Program-made: the position numbers and the translations under genes
In this document: positions 46,561 through 58,369 of the stretch, piece by piece
Layout of the letters: each line of letters opens with the position of its first letter
How positions within the stretch are numbered: the stretch's first letter is position 1
Source of the DNA: Rhipidocladum racemiflorum
Lineage: Eukaryota > Streptophyta > Magnoliopsida > Poales > Poaceae
NCBI GenBank assembly: GCA_036346355.1
Contig: CM070577.1
Location: 80,932,509 to 80,996,508 of the forward strand
Direction: 5' to 3'
Length of the DNA stretch: 64,000 nt
The notes under the pieces: generated by a model
What the model was told of the DNA's origin: nothing
Database searches by the model: none
What the model saw: only the letters and a program-made list of their open reading frames with translations

Positions 46561-49500
46561 CCTTCTCAGGGATAGAATTTGCACAGAAGCTCTATGTTTT
46601 GTGAGTTCGCCAACTCCTCCCCGTCCTCAGTGGCCAACCTGACCGCCCTGGGGCGAGAGACTACACCTTAAAGGGGCCCTCCCACTGGGGAGACAGTTTG
46701 TGCAACCCGGCATGCGTCTGAAGTCTGCGCAAGACCAGGTCGCCAACTGCCAGTGTTCTCTCGCTGACCCGGGCGGCGTGGTACCGCTTGAGGCTCTGCT
46801 GGTATCGGGCAGCGCGCAAGGCCGCGCGATCCTTCACTTCTTCCAGGAGGTTGATGTCCTCTCGACGCAGATCTTCCTGGGCTTCCTCAGTGAACGCCAC
46901 CACGCGCGGTGACCCTAAGGCCAGCTCCGAGGGTAGGACCGCCTCCGCACCTTAGACCAAGAAAAAGGGAGTTTCCCCGGTGGCCCGGCTGGGGGTGGTA
47001 CGAAGTGACCACAGCACCGCCGGGAGCTCTTCAGTCCACCGGGCTCCGCGCTTGTGGAGTCGATCAAACGCCCTAGTCTTGAGGCCCTTCAGCACCAGCG
47101 CATTGGCCCGCTCAACTTGGCCATTACTCCTTGGGTGGGCCACCGAGGCAAAGCAAACCTTGGTGCCCATTTCTTCACAAAAACCCAGGAAGGCGGCGCT
47201 GGTGAATTGCGTGCCATTGTCGGTGATGATGCGGTTGGCGACCCCGAAGCGGGCGAAGATTCCTTGCATGAATTTGATCGCAGCGGCGGCTGTAATCGCC
47301 CTTACTGCTTTGGCTTCCACCCATTTGGTAAACTTGTCGATGGCGACGAACAGATGGGTGTAGCCCCCTGTGGCCCGCGGGAACGGGCCCAGGATATCTA
47401 GCCTCCAGACCGCGAAGGGCCATGAGAGCGGGATGGTTTGCAGAGCTTGGGCTAGTCGGTAGATCTGCTTGGCATGGAACTGGCACACCTCGCACTTCCT
47501 CACCAGCTCGCAAGCATCCTGGAGGGCGGTTGGCCAATAGAACACTTGGCGGAAAGCTTTCCCCACCATCGTTCGACTAGACATATGGCTCCCGCACACG
47601 CCTCCATGGATATCAGAGAGCAGACTGCTCCCCTCTTCCCGAGTGATGCACTTCAGAAGAACTCCGTTTCTACCCCGACGGTAAAGGTCCCCGCCCACCA
47701 GGGTATAGCACTTGGCCTTTCGTGTTATCCTCTCTGCTGACGCATCATCGTCGGGGCACACTTGATCCCGCAGGTAGGCCAGGATCGGATCCATCCATGT
47801 GCCTCCCGGTCAAGTGTGGCGACCACAGGGTGGTCGCCCGGGTACTCCGCCTGGCCTAGCGTTCCACCGGTACTGCTTTCCCTTCCGGAACAAGGGCTGA
47901 AGCAGCGTCACCATCATCCCCACCAGAAACGGGGGCTGCGATGGACGGTTGCGAAAGCCTTTCTTCAAAGACTCCCATCGGAACGGGAGATCTTGTCGAG
48001 GTGAGCTGCGCGAGCTCGTCCGCCAAGTAATTATCGCGCCGGGGCATATGAGTATACCCCAGCCCGTCGAAGTTTCGCTCCATCCTTCTGACCTCCGCCA
48101 AGTACTCCGTCATGACGGGATCAGAGCAGGAGAACTCCTTTCTCACTTGATTAACAACCAACAGCGAGTCGCCCTTGACTTGTAGATGCCGAACTCCGAT
48201 AGCTGCGACGGCGTGAAGCCCCGCCAGCAAGCCTTCGTACTCGGCAACATTGTTGGTGGCCTTGAAGTCCAGGATGACCACATACTTGAGGAGGTCCCCG
48301 GTTGGAAACCAGGAAGACCCCAGCCCCCGCGCCTTCGAGCCTGAAGGAACCGTCGAAGTAGAGTGTCCAGGGGGAGGGCGCGGGGGTTTCCTCAATCTCG
48401 GACTCGGCAGGAGTCCACTCAACAATGAACTCTGCTAGCCTTTGACTCTTGATCGCCGTGCGGGGGGCGAATTTGAGACCGAACTCCCCCAACTCCACAG
48501 ACCATTTGGCAATGCGGCCTTCAGCTTCGCGGTTGTGAAGAATCTCGCGCAAGGGATAGGCGGACACCACCGTGATCTCCCTTCCTTGGAAATAATGCAG
48601 CAACTTCCGGGACGCCACCAGCACGGCATACACCATCTTCTGAGCCTGCGGGTATCTTGTTTCTGCGTCATGTAGCACCTTGCTGACGTAGGAAACTGGC
48701 CGCTGGACCCCTTCACGCTCCGCCACCAGTGCCGCACTCACAACTGCCGGACTAGCCACCACGTATAACAGTAGCGGCTCGCCTGGCTTGGGGGCGACCA
48801 GCACCGAAGGGGAGGAGAGGTATTGCTTCAATTCTTCAAGTGCTTGCTGCGCTTCAGTAGTCCACTCAAAGGAGTTGGTCTTCTTCAGCAGCTTGAAGAA
48901 GGGGAGGCTCTTTTCCCCCAGCCGGGCTATAAACCGACTGAGGGAGGCCAGGCGACCAGCTAAGCACTAAACTTGCTTGAGCCTTGTGGGTGGTTGCATG
49001 CGCTCGATGGCCGCAATCTTTTCCGGGTTGACCTCGATTCCACGGTTGGAAACGAGGAACCCAAGCAGCTTTCCAGACGACACACCGAACACACACTTCT
49101 CAGGATTCAGCTTCAAACAAAACCGCCGGAGGTGGGAGAAAGTTTCTTCTAAATCTTCGACAAGTCTAGCAGTCTTTTTGGTCTTTACTACCAAATCATC
49201 AACATATACTTCAAGATTTCTCCTAATTTGCGATCGAAATACAGTGTGCATAGCGCGCTGGTAGGTTGAGCCAGCGTTCTTCAACCCAAAAGGCATTCGG
49301 ATATAGCAGTACACGCCCAGGGGAGCCACAAAAGCAGTCTTTTCTTCGTCTTCCCGCGCCATGTTGATCTAGTGGTAGCCGGAGTAGGCATCTAGGAAGC
49401 ACAAGACCTCGCACCCTGCTGTGGAATCGACGACGATGTCTATCCGCGGCAGGGGGTACGGGTCCTTGGGGCAGGCTTTGTTGAAGTCGGTGAAGTCGAT

Positions 49501-49788
49501 GCACATCTGCCATGCCCCATTCGACTTCTTGACAAGTACAGGGTTGGCCAGCCACTCGGGATAGGCGGCCTCCTGTACAATCCTCGCCTGCAGCAGTTTC
49601 CCTACCTCATCCCGAATGGCAACCTGCCGCTCTGGTGCCTGCCTCCGGACCTTCTGCCAGTCTGGGTGCACTCCAGGGAGCGTAGCCAATCGGTGCTCGA
49701 TCACCTCTCTAGGGACCCCGGTCATTTCAGATGGTTCCCAGGCGAACACATCCAGGTTAGACCGGAGGAAGGTGACAGGCGCGTCTTC
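46561..49788 (-). pseudogene. Retand-type pol (RT to integrase), multiple stops
   Basis: 49749-49369 encodes the RT front (NGAWQMCIDFTDFNKACPKD). 49362-48967 holds the catalytic YVDD (LEVYVDDLVVK). 48831-48151 holds RNase H and the start of the archaeal-type RNase H (YFDGSFRLEGAGAGVF). 48340-47856 holds the rest of it (TNNVAEYEGLLAG). 47794-46952 holds integrase with CEVCQ, DILGPF, TDNGTQF and NGQVERAN intact. 46903-46661 holds the integrase C-terminus. In-frame stops at 49369-49371 and 48967-48969 look like CAG to TAG; 46952-46954 replaces a Tyr codon. A frameshift lies near 48300. Inactive as it stands. Confidence 0.88.
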
Positions 49789-52214
49789 CTATTTGGTGCC
49801 AAGGTTGGCACCGATCTTCACAACCTTCCCAGAGCCGTCCTTGCCCATGGAGACCACCTTCACCTCACCCGAAGGACCAGGTGAGGCGCGGGCCCTGACC
49901 GGAGGGAGCTCTGGGCAATCGTCCTCGTCTCGAGCCGAGCAGGCGGTGCCGGCCAGGTCCTGCACTTGCTTGCTGAGGCGCAGGGCTTCCAGCCGATCCA
50001 CCTTTATGGTAATCGGGCCTCCAGGCCCAGGGATCTTCATCATCATGTAGGCGTAATGTGTGGCCGCCATGAACTTGACCAGAGCTGGTCGGCTGAGCAA
50101 CGCATTGTAGGGAAGGTCGAAGTCCGCAATTTCAAAGTTGATTTTCTCTGTCCGGAAGTTCTCCTCACTTCCGAACGTGACATGCAACCAGACCTGCCCC
50201 AAGGGCGTCAAGTCTACCCCAGGGGCAACTCCGTAGAAGAGAGGGGCTGGGCGCAACTCCTCATAAGGAATTTGGAGTTCCTTGAACGCCCCCACAGACA
50301 TAAGGTTGATGGAGCTCCCTCCATCAACCAGCACCCGCCCGAGTCTCGCATTCCGGACCGTGGGGGAAACCACGATCGGGAGATGGCCCGGGCCTGCGGT
50401 ACTCTCCGGGTGGTCGGCCTGACTGAAGGTGATCGGCTCCTTTGACCATTTCAGTAGCCTACTCGCCCCGGGAGTTGGTACGGTGGCGCACACTTCTCTC
50501 ACCTCTCGCTTGTACTGCGAGTTTGAAGAGTAGGTGGCGGAGCCACCATGGATGAACGCCACCGTGTGCTCTACTTGCTGGAAGGCCAGCGGAGCAGGGT
50601 CTTCGTCCGCGTCGTCGCGGTCGTCCTCGCGGCGCTCCTTAAGCCGCTGCTCCACCAGCTTGGACACGACCTGGCAATCCGCCAGGTCATGCCCATTGGT
50701 CCTGTGGATGGGGCAGTAAGGTCTGCCTCCGTCATCTTCTCGGTGGGGGGACCGTCGATCCCCGCGATCACCTCGCGGGCCTCTGCGATCACCCCTCCTG
50801 TCCCAGCGGTCGCGCTTCTGGGGCTTGTCCTCCGATTCGGCGATTAGGACCTCTCCGGCACCGACTTCCTTGCGCTTCTTCTTCTTGTTGGGCTCGGAAG
50901 CCATTGAGGTTCCCGCCTCGCTGTGGCCGGACGGCCCCGCCGTGCGTTCTTGGGCCTCCGCTGCCCTGGCGCACTTATGTGCCAGGGAGAACAGCTCGGA
51001 GGTGGTCGAAATGATGCGGGTAGCCATCTTCTCCCGCATCTTCTGATCTTGGAGCCCCCTCCGAAAGGCGATAATCACCGATTGCTCGGAGATCTGGGGG
51101 ATCGTGTTCCTGCGGTGGCTGAACCGCCGAATGAACTCCCTCAGGGACTCCCCCTTCGTCTGTTCGAGGGCGTGAAGGTCGTTCTCCACACCTGGCTGAG
51201 TGTAGGAGCCCTGAAAGTTAGCGACGAAGATGTCACATAATTCCCCCCACGAGTGCACGGAGCCTCGAGGGAGGTTCAATAGCCAGGAGCGGGCAGAGCC
51301 CGTCAGCGATGTCGGGAGGTAGTTGGCCATGATCTTCTCAGACCCTCCCACGGCGCGCACCACCGTGGTATAGATCTGCAGGAACTCCTCCGGGTTGGTG
51401 GTGCCATCATATTTCTCGATGGATGCGGGGCGGAACCTTTCCGGCCACGCAGCTTGGCGTAGGCGGAGGGAGAACGCCTGGCATCCAATGTTGTAGGAGG
51501 AGCAGCGCCGCTCGCCCGCCCCTCGGCCCTAGGATGGAGTCGAGGGGTGCGAGTCCACGCTCTCCCTAGAGCCAGGGAGCGAGGTCTCCCCTCGACCGCT
51601 AGACATCAGGTGGCCCTCGCGGTGCTGCATGCGTGCACGACGCCCCCTAGGGACATCGCGCAAGTCGTCACCGCGCCGGGACCTCCTTTCGTCCAGGCGG
51701 GCCCTCAGATCCCCATGGCTCCCCGTCGGCTCGGGGGAACCATGGGAAGAAGTGGGAGCACGTGCACGTCCCCCGTACCCGAGGGGGCTGCAACTGGTGC
51801 ACCCTTTCCTTTGTCCCGGCCCTCGCGACCGGGAAAAGTTGTGGCTGTGCGGCTAGAGGCATGCACGTCAATCACGCGCATGCCCTGTCGCCCGACGCCA
51901 GAAGTTGCCGGCTTCACCTGCTGTTGGGCGGCGTCCACTAGGCGGGCGATATCCCGCAGCCATGGGATGGCCAGAGTTTCGCCCCTAGTGCAACCGGGGG
52001 GTGATCGAGGAGCAGCCGGGCCGCATGAAGGTTCCGCGCTGGGGTGTCGCCTCCCATCAGGAGACGCCGCCGGACGGGCTGGCCTCCTTGCGCAGAAGCC
52101 CCACGCGTCCCTCCTCGGACGGAGGGACACGAAGTCCGGCATACTGGCGGCCGGGGCCGACGCATGGCTGCTCTCCTCGTGTAGACCATCGTGCTTGGAG
52201 CCAGAGGCCGCCAT
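49789..52214 (-). pseudogene. Retand-type gag-protease, frameshifted N-terminus
   Basis: 51363-49789 is one open frame of 524 codons. It holds the gag core (RSWLLNLPRGSVHSWGEL, FANFQGSY-like, RREFIRRF-like), a charged linker, a zinc-finger-like YCPIHRTNGHDLADC, and an aspartic protease with VLVDGGSSINLMS. DGGS in place of DTG/DSG is usual for this lineage. The N-terminal part, likely from Met at 52212-52214 (MAASGSKHDGLHEES), lies in another frame, so at least one frameshift lies between about 51700 and 51360. The product would form the particle and process the polyprotein. Confidence 0.8.
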
Positions 52215-52290
52215 ACTGATGATCTTCGAAGCTTCTTGTAAACTTCGCAAGAAGGTGGAAGAAGGAAGAGAAATCCAGCCACTGAGCCCC

Positions 52291-52305
52291 CTACCTGGCG
52301 CGCCA
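52291..52305 (-). other. primer binding site of Retand 2
   Basis: The minus strand reads TGGCGCGCCAGGTAG one base inside the 5' LTR. This is a PBS form found in grass Tat-type elements; the matching tRNA was not determined here. Confidence 0.75.
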
Positions 52306-52306
52306 C

Positions 52307-53267
52307 TGTCAGCGTATGAGCTAACAGACCCCTTCCGAGATGGGGTGTGAGAAGTCCGAACGAGGGGCTTTCGTGGCGGATCGCTCGAAACACAGTGGGA
52401 AGAGGACGAACGGAGCTCACAAGAGGGAGACACTTGATTTATCCAGGTTCGGGCCCTCCTCACGAGTAATAGCCCTAGTCCTGCTTGGGTTGCTCTTGAT
52501 TATGTTCTTGGTGGAAATCACTCGAACCAACGATCTGGGGCTAGCCGGTCTCTCGAGATGAACTAGCAGAGAAGAGGAAGAAGAACTAGTCGAACCCCCT
52601 TTCCCATGCACCCCAACTCCCTTTTATATTCGGGTTGGCTGGGGCGCACGGGGCTTACAAAAGTGCAGTACATTGAATACACTGGGCAGGCTGCATTTAA
52701 TGCGCATATCACTATTCCTGCAGCACACTTAATGCCCTGGCACAGCCGTCCTCTCCTCCGTCCCGGGCCCCGCGCCTGCCGGTATCGCCCGCTCTGCCGG
52801 GGTGGGAAATTGCACCATGACATCACTCGTCATTATGGCGCGCGTTGGGAACACACGCCGCCATACTGTGGCCTTCATTACCTCCATTTAATGCGCACGA
52901 TACGCATTGAATATCTTTGACCTCCTGTGCGGCCGCACAAGCCGCTAAGTAGCCTTGGGAATCGAGCGCCCGTGGTGTGGCCTGGTCGCCACCTGTCCGC
53001 CGGGCGATCACACAGCTGACCGCCAGCGGCGTGGCCTGGTCGCCACCTATCCACCTGGCGATCACACAGCTGACCGCCAGCGGCGTGGCCTGGTCGCCAC
53101 CTGCCAGTTGGCGATCACACAGCTGACCGCCAGCGGCGTGGCCTGGTCGCCACTTGTCCACTAGACGACATCCTTTCTGACCGTTAGCGGCGTGGTCTGG
53201 ACGCCACGTGTCCGCTGGCGGCTCTTAATAAAGTGTAGTGGGCACCCTGGTGTAGAATACACCGACA
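52307..53267 (-). repeat. 5' LTR of Retand 2
   Basis: 961 bp, starting (minus strand) TGTCGGTGTATTCTACACCA and ending CGCTGACA. A TATAAAAG box lies at 52621-52628 and about 4.6 U3 tandem units at 52975-53225. The CCCAT target copy follows at 53268-53272. Confidence 0.9.
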
Positions 53268-53281
53268 CCCATAATCTCTAG

Positions 53282-53695
53282 GTGTCTATCGACTACTGCT
53301 GAGAGGCTCGGCTTTAGACGTGGAGATGTGATTGTTTCATTCAATGGGGATTGTGTTTCCACCCTTCCTCATGTGACAAATATCTTTAATCCTTATACAT
53401 ATCAGTTTAATTTAGATATAACTATGTCTTACATGGTCAAACATTGTGAGTTGTCGGAAGATTTTCTCCTCTCTCTTGGTTGGGAATTCCTGCAAGGGAG
53501 CACTGATTCGAGTTACATGGTAAAATTGAAGGTATGTTTGAAGTTATATACAATGTAAAAATAATGAATTTAGCATTTATAATTAGATAACAAAAGTACT
53601 AACAAATATATTTCTTTTCTTCCTCGTAGCTTGGAGTTCGTGATCTCCTTGGGCGTGCTACGGCAGACATTACCTTGCCTGTAGGATTTTCATGA
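53282..53695 (+). pseudogene. HtrA/Deg-like protease, PDZ-region exons and stop
   Basis: The exon at 53282-53531 follows acceptor ctctag and reads VSID, then (after a one-base loss) STTAERLGFRRGDVIVSFNG, a PDZ-type loop, then LLSLGWEFLQGSTDS. Donor GTATGT at 53532 and acceptor tcgtag at 53639 lead to exon 53640-53695 (LGVRDLLGRATADITLPVGF) and a TGA. It continues the exon at 34395-34516 after a transposon-filled intron of about 18.8 kb. Such proteins are trypsin-fold serine proteases with PDZ domains. This copy has at least one frameshift and its protease domain is not adjacent. Confidence 0.62.
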
Positions 53696-54356
53696 TGCAT
53701 GTACCGTATATTGATCGAAGTTGGATGATTGCAAGTTATTTATTTCAAATATTCATAGGTTTCACGGAATTATTAAAAAAACTAACAAATATATGGTATT
53801 TTAGTTTTATTGGACGTAGATGACCTAACGAGGTGCTTCAGGATTAGTTACCCTCAAGCTACAAATTTGACTTCACAAGGTGTTGCAGGATATACTCTCT
53901 TTTTTGTGGCTTTTCTATTATTATTTAAACTATGATTTAGGCTTTACTTGGGATGTTAGCTACTTCCTTTTTGGCTGAACTATCTCATGCAGCCCATTGT
54001 GATTTACTTACTGATGTAGTAATCATTTGGTTGAGATCTATTTGATCCCGTCGAGATATCTTTCCGAGGTAGATAATTTTCTCTTTAATATATTGTTTAT
54101 TTGGTAGCGAGTGTGGCAAAGTAAAATGCTTAAGTCTATATTTTGTTGGATGTGCAAGGTCATGTTTGGTTTAAGGAATGAATTAATACACGTGTTTATT
54201 TGATGATTGTTTTGTTTATGATCCCATTCATTTTTTTTATGTATAAGCATGGTCATGAGGAATGGGTAATGGCCCATGCCCAACTATATTTCATTCCTCG
54301 AACAACACAAAAGGATGAGGAACGGGATGATGCTAGGACCAACCCATTCCTTAGAA
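53696..54356. other. unassigned AT-rich DNA
   Basis: No gene or element boundary is supported, apart from the left flank (ccttagaa) of the next element. Confidence 0.45.
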
Positions 54357-55471
54357 TAGAGGTGGACACTAGGCTAGGCTTCCTTGGGCCGGCACGAAGC
54401 ACGGTGGGCACGTCACGACTCAAAACCTGACCCGGCACACTATGGGCCGTGCCATGCCAGCACGACACTGAAGCTCGGGCCATGCTAGGGCTGGGAACCA
54501 TGCACGATGGGTGGCATAGCCCGGCACGGCATGAGAGGCGGCACGTTAGCCGGCCAGGCACGGTGGTTCTGCCGCGAGCCGCTGCAGGGCACGGCGGCTC
54601 TACCGCTGGATGCGGCAGGGGAGGTGGGCTATGAGGGAGAGGAGCGGGGGCGTGGGGATTACCTGTGGTGGCCGCATCGTCATCATGCCGCCTCAACCGC
54701 GTCACGTCGCGCCTTGTCTGCATCGCGTCTCGGCCGCACCGTGCCATGCCTCGAACGCATCGCGCCTCCCCTTGGCCGTGCCTCGGACGCACCGTGCCGC
54801 GTCTCCCCTTGGCTGCATAGCATGGTGGCCATCGGGGGAAGGGGAGGGAGCGCCTGGCGTGGGGGTGAGGATGCCATTGGAGGTGAGGAGGCCGTCGACC
54901 CGACCGGTCGTCGAGACCGCAGGGAAGGGGAGGGGGAAGGTTCACTAGTGGGCGCCGGACCGGAGGGGAAAAGGAGGCGAAGGGGCGCTGGACCGGAGGA
55001 GGAAGGAGGGAGGCGAGGGGGTCGATGTGGGGCGGTGGACGGGAGACCAAGGGGCAGTCACATGCACAAACCAATATGAGGGAGAAAAGAAAGAGAAGAA
55101 AGGGGAAGAGAGGAAGGAAGAAAAAAGAGAAGGAAGGGAAAAGAAAGAAAGAAAAGGGGAAAAGGAAAATAAATAAAGAAAAGAAAAAAAGAAAAAAGGA
55201 AAAAAAGGAAGGGAAGAAAAGAAAAAAAAAGATGAGAAAATGAAAATAAAAGGATAAAAAAGAGAAAAGGAGTGGATGAAGTTGAGCCAATCATCAATTA
55301 GCTAGATGAGGTAGTGCAAACAAAAGAGGGGACGATTTGATTGCATTTTACGCATTCATATCTAATAACACAAGTGGATAATCGGAAACTACGGACGAAT
55401 ATACATACTCTGGTTGCATACACAATAGAAGTCGATAATTATATACATTGTACAAACACCACAGCATCGCA

Positions 55472-55515
<44 letters not shown>

Positions 55516-55893
55516 GAGAGAGACTGAGAGAGACATGTGAGAGAGAGTTTGAGAGAGACGGGCGACAACACATCCCCTCGCTCTATGTACTGTTCAAGAA
55601 TAAATAAATTTTAGTTCTTTTTCTCATAATATTGGTGTTAATCACCTCAGCTCCGTGTGTCTCCAGCTCCTTTCCTCTCGTCGCAATAGTGCAAATGGGC
55701 CGGATCTAGGCCGGCATGACACGAAGCAGGCACGAAACGCAAATGGGCCGTGTCTGGGCTCACCGAAGGTGAGCCAGGCCAACACGGCCCGGCATGGCAA
55801 GCACGATAGGCCATCGCGGCCCGGCATGGTTCAGGCATGAAGCACGATGGACCCGTGCTGGGCCGGTCCGGTACAGCACAACGCCCACCTCTA
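54357..55893. mobile_element. non-autonomous hAT-like element, copy 2
   Basis: Termini are TAGAGGTGGAC and, inverted, TAGAGGTGGGC, as at 12453-14873. The right 200 bp of the two copies are clearly alike and in the same orientation (shared tcaggca(c/t)gaagca(c/t)gatgg). The flanks ccttagaa and cctcgaaa agree only in part. The interior again has a GC-rich block, a purine tract (about 55075-55275) and a (GA)n run (55475-55513). No transposase. Confidence 0.72.
55475..55513. repeat. (GA)n microsatellite
   Basis: An uninterrupted GA run inside hAT-like copy 2, followed by imperfect gagagag blocks to 55560. Confidence 0.95.
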
Positions 55894-55901
55894 CCTCGAA
55901 A

Positions 55902-55966
55902 TATACAATTACGTTGATGTCTTTTGTCAGGAATGTTCATTCAATATTTTGATGAGGTTTTTTCCT

Positions 55967-56023
<57 letters not shown>

Positions 56024-56750
56024 TGTCAACATTTTGTTTTAACCCACAAGGCAATACACATGAGTGCGCTCGCTTCCACATGGTTGAAATTGTGGAGGTT
56101 GAGGACAAATTCATTACCGTATAGAAATGTGGGTACGTACATTCGCACCAAAACACTTCTTAAAATTTATTGCAGAACCGCCCATTGGGATAATGGAGGC
56201 TTTGTGAATAAAGTCTACATTTGATTTGATACTACGAACTTCAAACTACAAAGCCAGCGCCGCGTCCATCCTAGCGCCCAGCGAAAAATTCTTGCATAGT
56301 TTATTATTATATATCACAAGTGCATGTTCCGTGAATGCGATATTGGACTTGCCATAATGCCATCTCCATCGTGCAAATAAAACCGAAGCTAACTCCACCT
56401 TTTGGCCTATTATTTGGGTTCATGGCGAGTTAAATCAGGCCATACATGGGCATAGGCAGAGATATTTCAAATTGGAGAAAACAAGCACAAACATTGTTGA
56501 ATGCTCAAACTGGTTGCTCGAACTATCGGCGAGATATCAGAGATGCACAAACAGAAAACAGTCATGCGGTTCAGATAATAGGTAATACAAACTTAATTTG
56601 CAAGAGATTAGAAAATTCAGACTTCAGCACTAAGAAAATTCAGGCCTTTCCTTTGTTCTGTAGCACTTGCAGACGGCTTTCATTCCTGCCCCTAATCTGG
56701 ATCCCCTTTCGCACAATTTAACTAAAACTAAGGGTATCTCATCTTTTCAG
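55902..56750. other. unassigned DNA with (AG)n microsatellite
   Basis: A pure AG run fills 55970-56019. The rest is AT-rich without a supported gene. It ends in atcttttcag, an acceptor for the next exon. Confidence 0.6.
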
Positions 56751-57024
56751 CTATCTGTTCGCTTGCCGGATAATACCATTCTCAGTAGGACGGCTTTTGC
56801 TCTTCAACGATCACAATGATATTGCTTTATTGGAGATCTCGGCAGACTCACTATTGCAGCTCCCTTCTTTTGGATCTAACCCAAATTATGGTCAGGAAGT
56901 GTTTGTGTTGGGTAGAGGCGAAGAGTAGTCGTCGTTGGCTAGGCATGGGACAATCTTGTGGTCCGTAGAATCAAATTATCTAGGGCACAGCCACTACATG
57001 TTTCTAAGATGTGACGTCCCTGAG
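56751..57024 (+). pseudogene. HtrA/Deg-like protease exon (second gene copy, trypsin-like part)
   Basis: Between acceptor tttcag (56750) and donor GAG|GTAATA (57024) the exon reads VRLPDNTILSRTAFALQR, then in another frame HNDIALLEISADSLLQLPSF, then NYGQEVFVLGRGEE and a TAG, then ARHGTILWSVESNYLG. The NDIALLEI motif corresponds to the catalytic-Asp region of HtrA/Deg trypsin-fold proteases. It belongs upstream of the PDZ part in a protein, yet lies 3 kb downstream of the PDZ exons at 53282-53695. It is therefore part of a second copy. One frameshift and one stop show decay. Confidence 0.6.
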
Positions 57025-57720
57025 GTAATAATTATATTATTATTGGGATCTACTGATGTATTCTTATTCTTGCTTCACTACTCATTTAAATCAGTGGTGC
57101 TGCGCCATGATTCACAAGTATTATCGAACTTCTGGTGAGCTTAGTAAATTTATTATTTTCTTTTTAAATATTACCGTATATTAACTCTTACTGAGTTTGA
57201 GCTCATGAATTCTTTATTGTTAAAAAATAATACATATTGAATTATTTATTGTCATCGAGTTTACTCAAGCCGAACTCAAGTCTGGATCCATACTCAGAGC
57301 TCAACTCAAGTTTATTCGAACTCAACTCAAGCTTAGGCCAAGATCGCTCGAGCTCGGCTCGTTCAAAGCCCTATCCGTACGAGCGGCTAGCTCGTGGTCG
57401 ACCGTTGGAAATGAGGACACGTGAGGTTGTCATATATACCTACTATCAGGTTTGTTACAAGAAATATTTAATTTTAAAACATGTAACTCTATGATACAAG
57501 TTCTCTAAAATATGTATTTGTAAATAGGAGCTAAAACAGCTAGCTTCCGATACTTGATAAAAAAACTATAGTTATATAAAATTTACTCTATTATTAGTTT
57601 AGTCCCAGACAATTAATTTGTAGTCGTGTACAACCAATCAAACAACATCTCATGCTAGGCCACGTCATCTGATGCGACCAAGCAAACAACCATGAATACT
57701 TGCATCCTCCGGCGTACACT
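57025..57720. other. unassigned DNA left of CACTA 2
   Basis: AT-rich. 57300-57400 has gctcgagctcggctcgttc-like palindromic runs of the kind found in some plant DNA transposons, but no ends were found. ACT at 57718-57720 would be the left target copy of CACTA 2. Confidence 0.4.
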
Positions 57721-57739
57721 CACTACTACAGAACCGGTC

Positions 57740-58050
57740 ATCACAAGCGGTTCGTAACTGCTTTCAGAAGCGGTTTTAGAACCGCTGGTAAGCAACCGGG
57801 AGTGATACCCTTTGGGGTATCACAAGCGGTTCGGACAACCGCTTGTGGTGAGACACCACAAGCGGTTCGAAAGGCGTCCAGGAAGGCTCGGGGGACCGCC
57901 ACGTGGGAGATCTTCACAAGCGGTTTGTGTTATAAACCGCTTGTGAAGACTTCCTCTCCACAAGCGGTTCGTATTACAAACCACCTGTGGAGGTGCTCTC
58001 TCCACAAGCGGTTGGAGATAATAACCGCTTGTGGAGAGGCATTGTATATT
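57740..58050. repeat. left palindromic subterminal repeats of CACTA 2
   Basis: Units of acaagcggtt(c/t)g are paired with their inverse aaccgcttgtg a few bases apart (for example at 57913-57946), so each pair could fold into a short hairpin. The same paired layout is at 63025-63315. Confidence 0.88.
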
Positions 58051-58369
58051 ATATATTCAATATATAATATGTTTTTGAGTAGGGTATCAATATGTATGGA
58101 TTTTGACATTAAAAATACATAGAAATATTTGGTTTTTGTATACAATTAAATATATATTACTCATGCGACTCATTGAAATAATCACAGATCATTTACAGAA
58201 AAGTACGAACTTAATAGACTAAAAGATGGACAGGTTTGATGGGCACATGAAATAATGAGCACTTTTACAAGTTTGATTTACACATAAGCAACTTTTACAA
58301 GTTTGAAAGAATAAAAGGGTGAATCTCGAGTTGATTTAATTCTTGCGTGCATCATTGTTTACATCCTTG

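Larger units (their letters stand above)
43833..53267 (-). mobile_element. Retand-type Ty3/gypsy retrotransposon 2, internally deleted
   Basis: The element is flanked by CCCAT at 43828-43832 and 53268-53272. On the minus strand its order is 5' LTR (53267-52307), PBS, gag-protease, RT, RNase H, archaeal-type RNase H, integrase, spacer, part of the antisense gene, and 3' LTR. Next to the 3' LTR the first exons of the antisense gene, the PPT and about 27 bp of LTR start are missing. LTRs differ by roughly 2% by eye plus two repeat units. Confidence 0.9.

Noticed and set aside
50280..50340. DGGS in the Retand protease as an inactivating mutation
   Set aside because: DGGS at this place is usual in Tat/Retand-type proteases, so it is not evidence of loss.
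54253..55290. 345-codon minus-strand frame as a gene
   Set aside because: Same kind of low-complexity frame over the purine tract of the second hAT-like copy.
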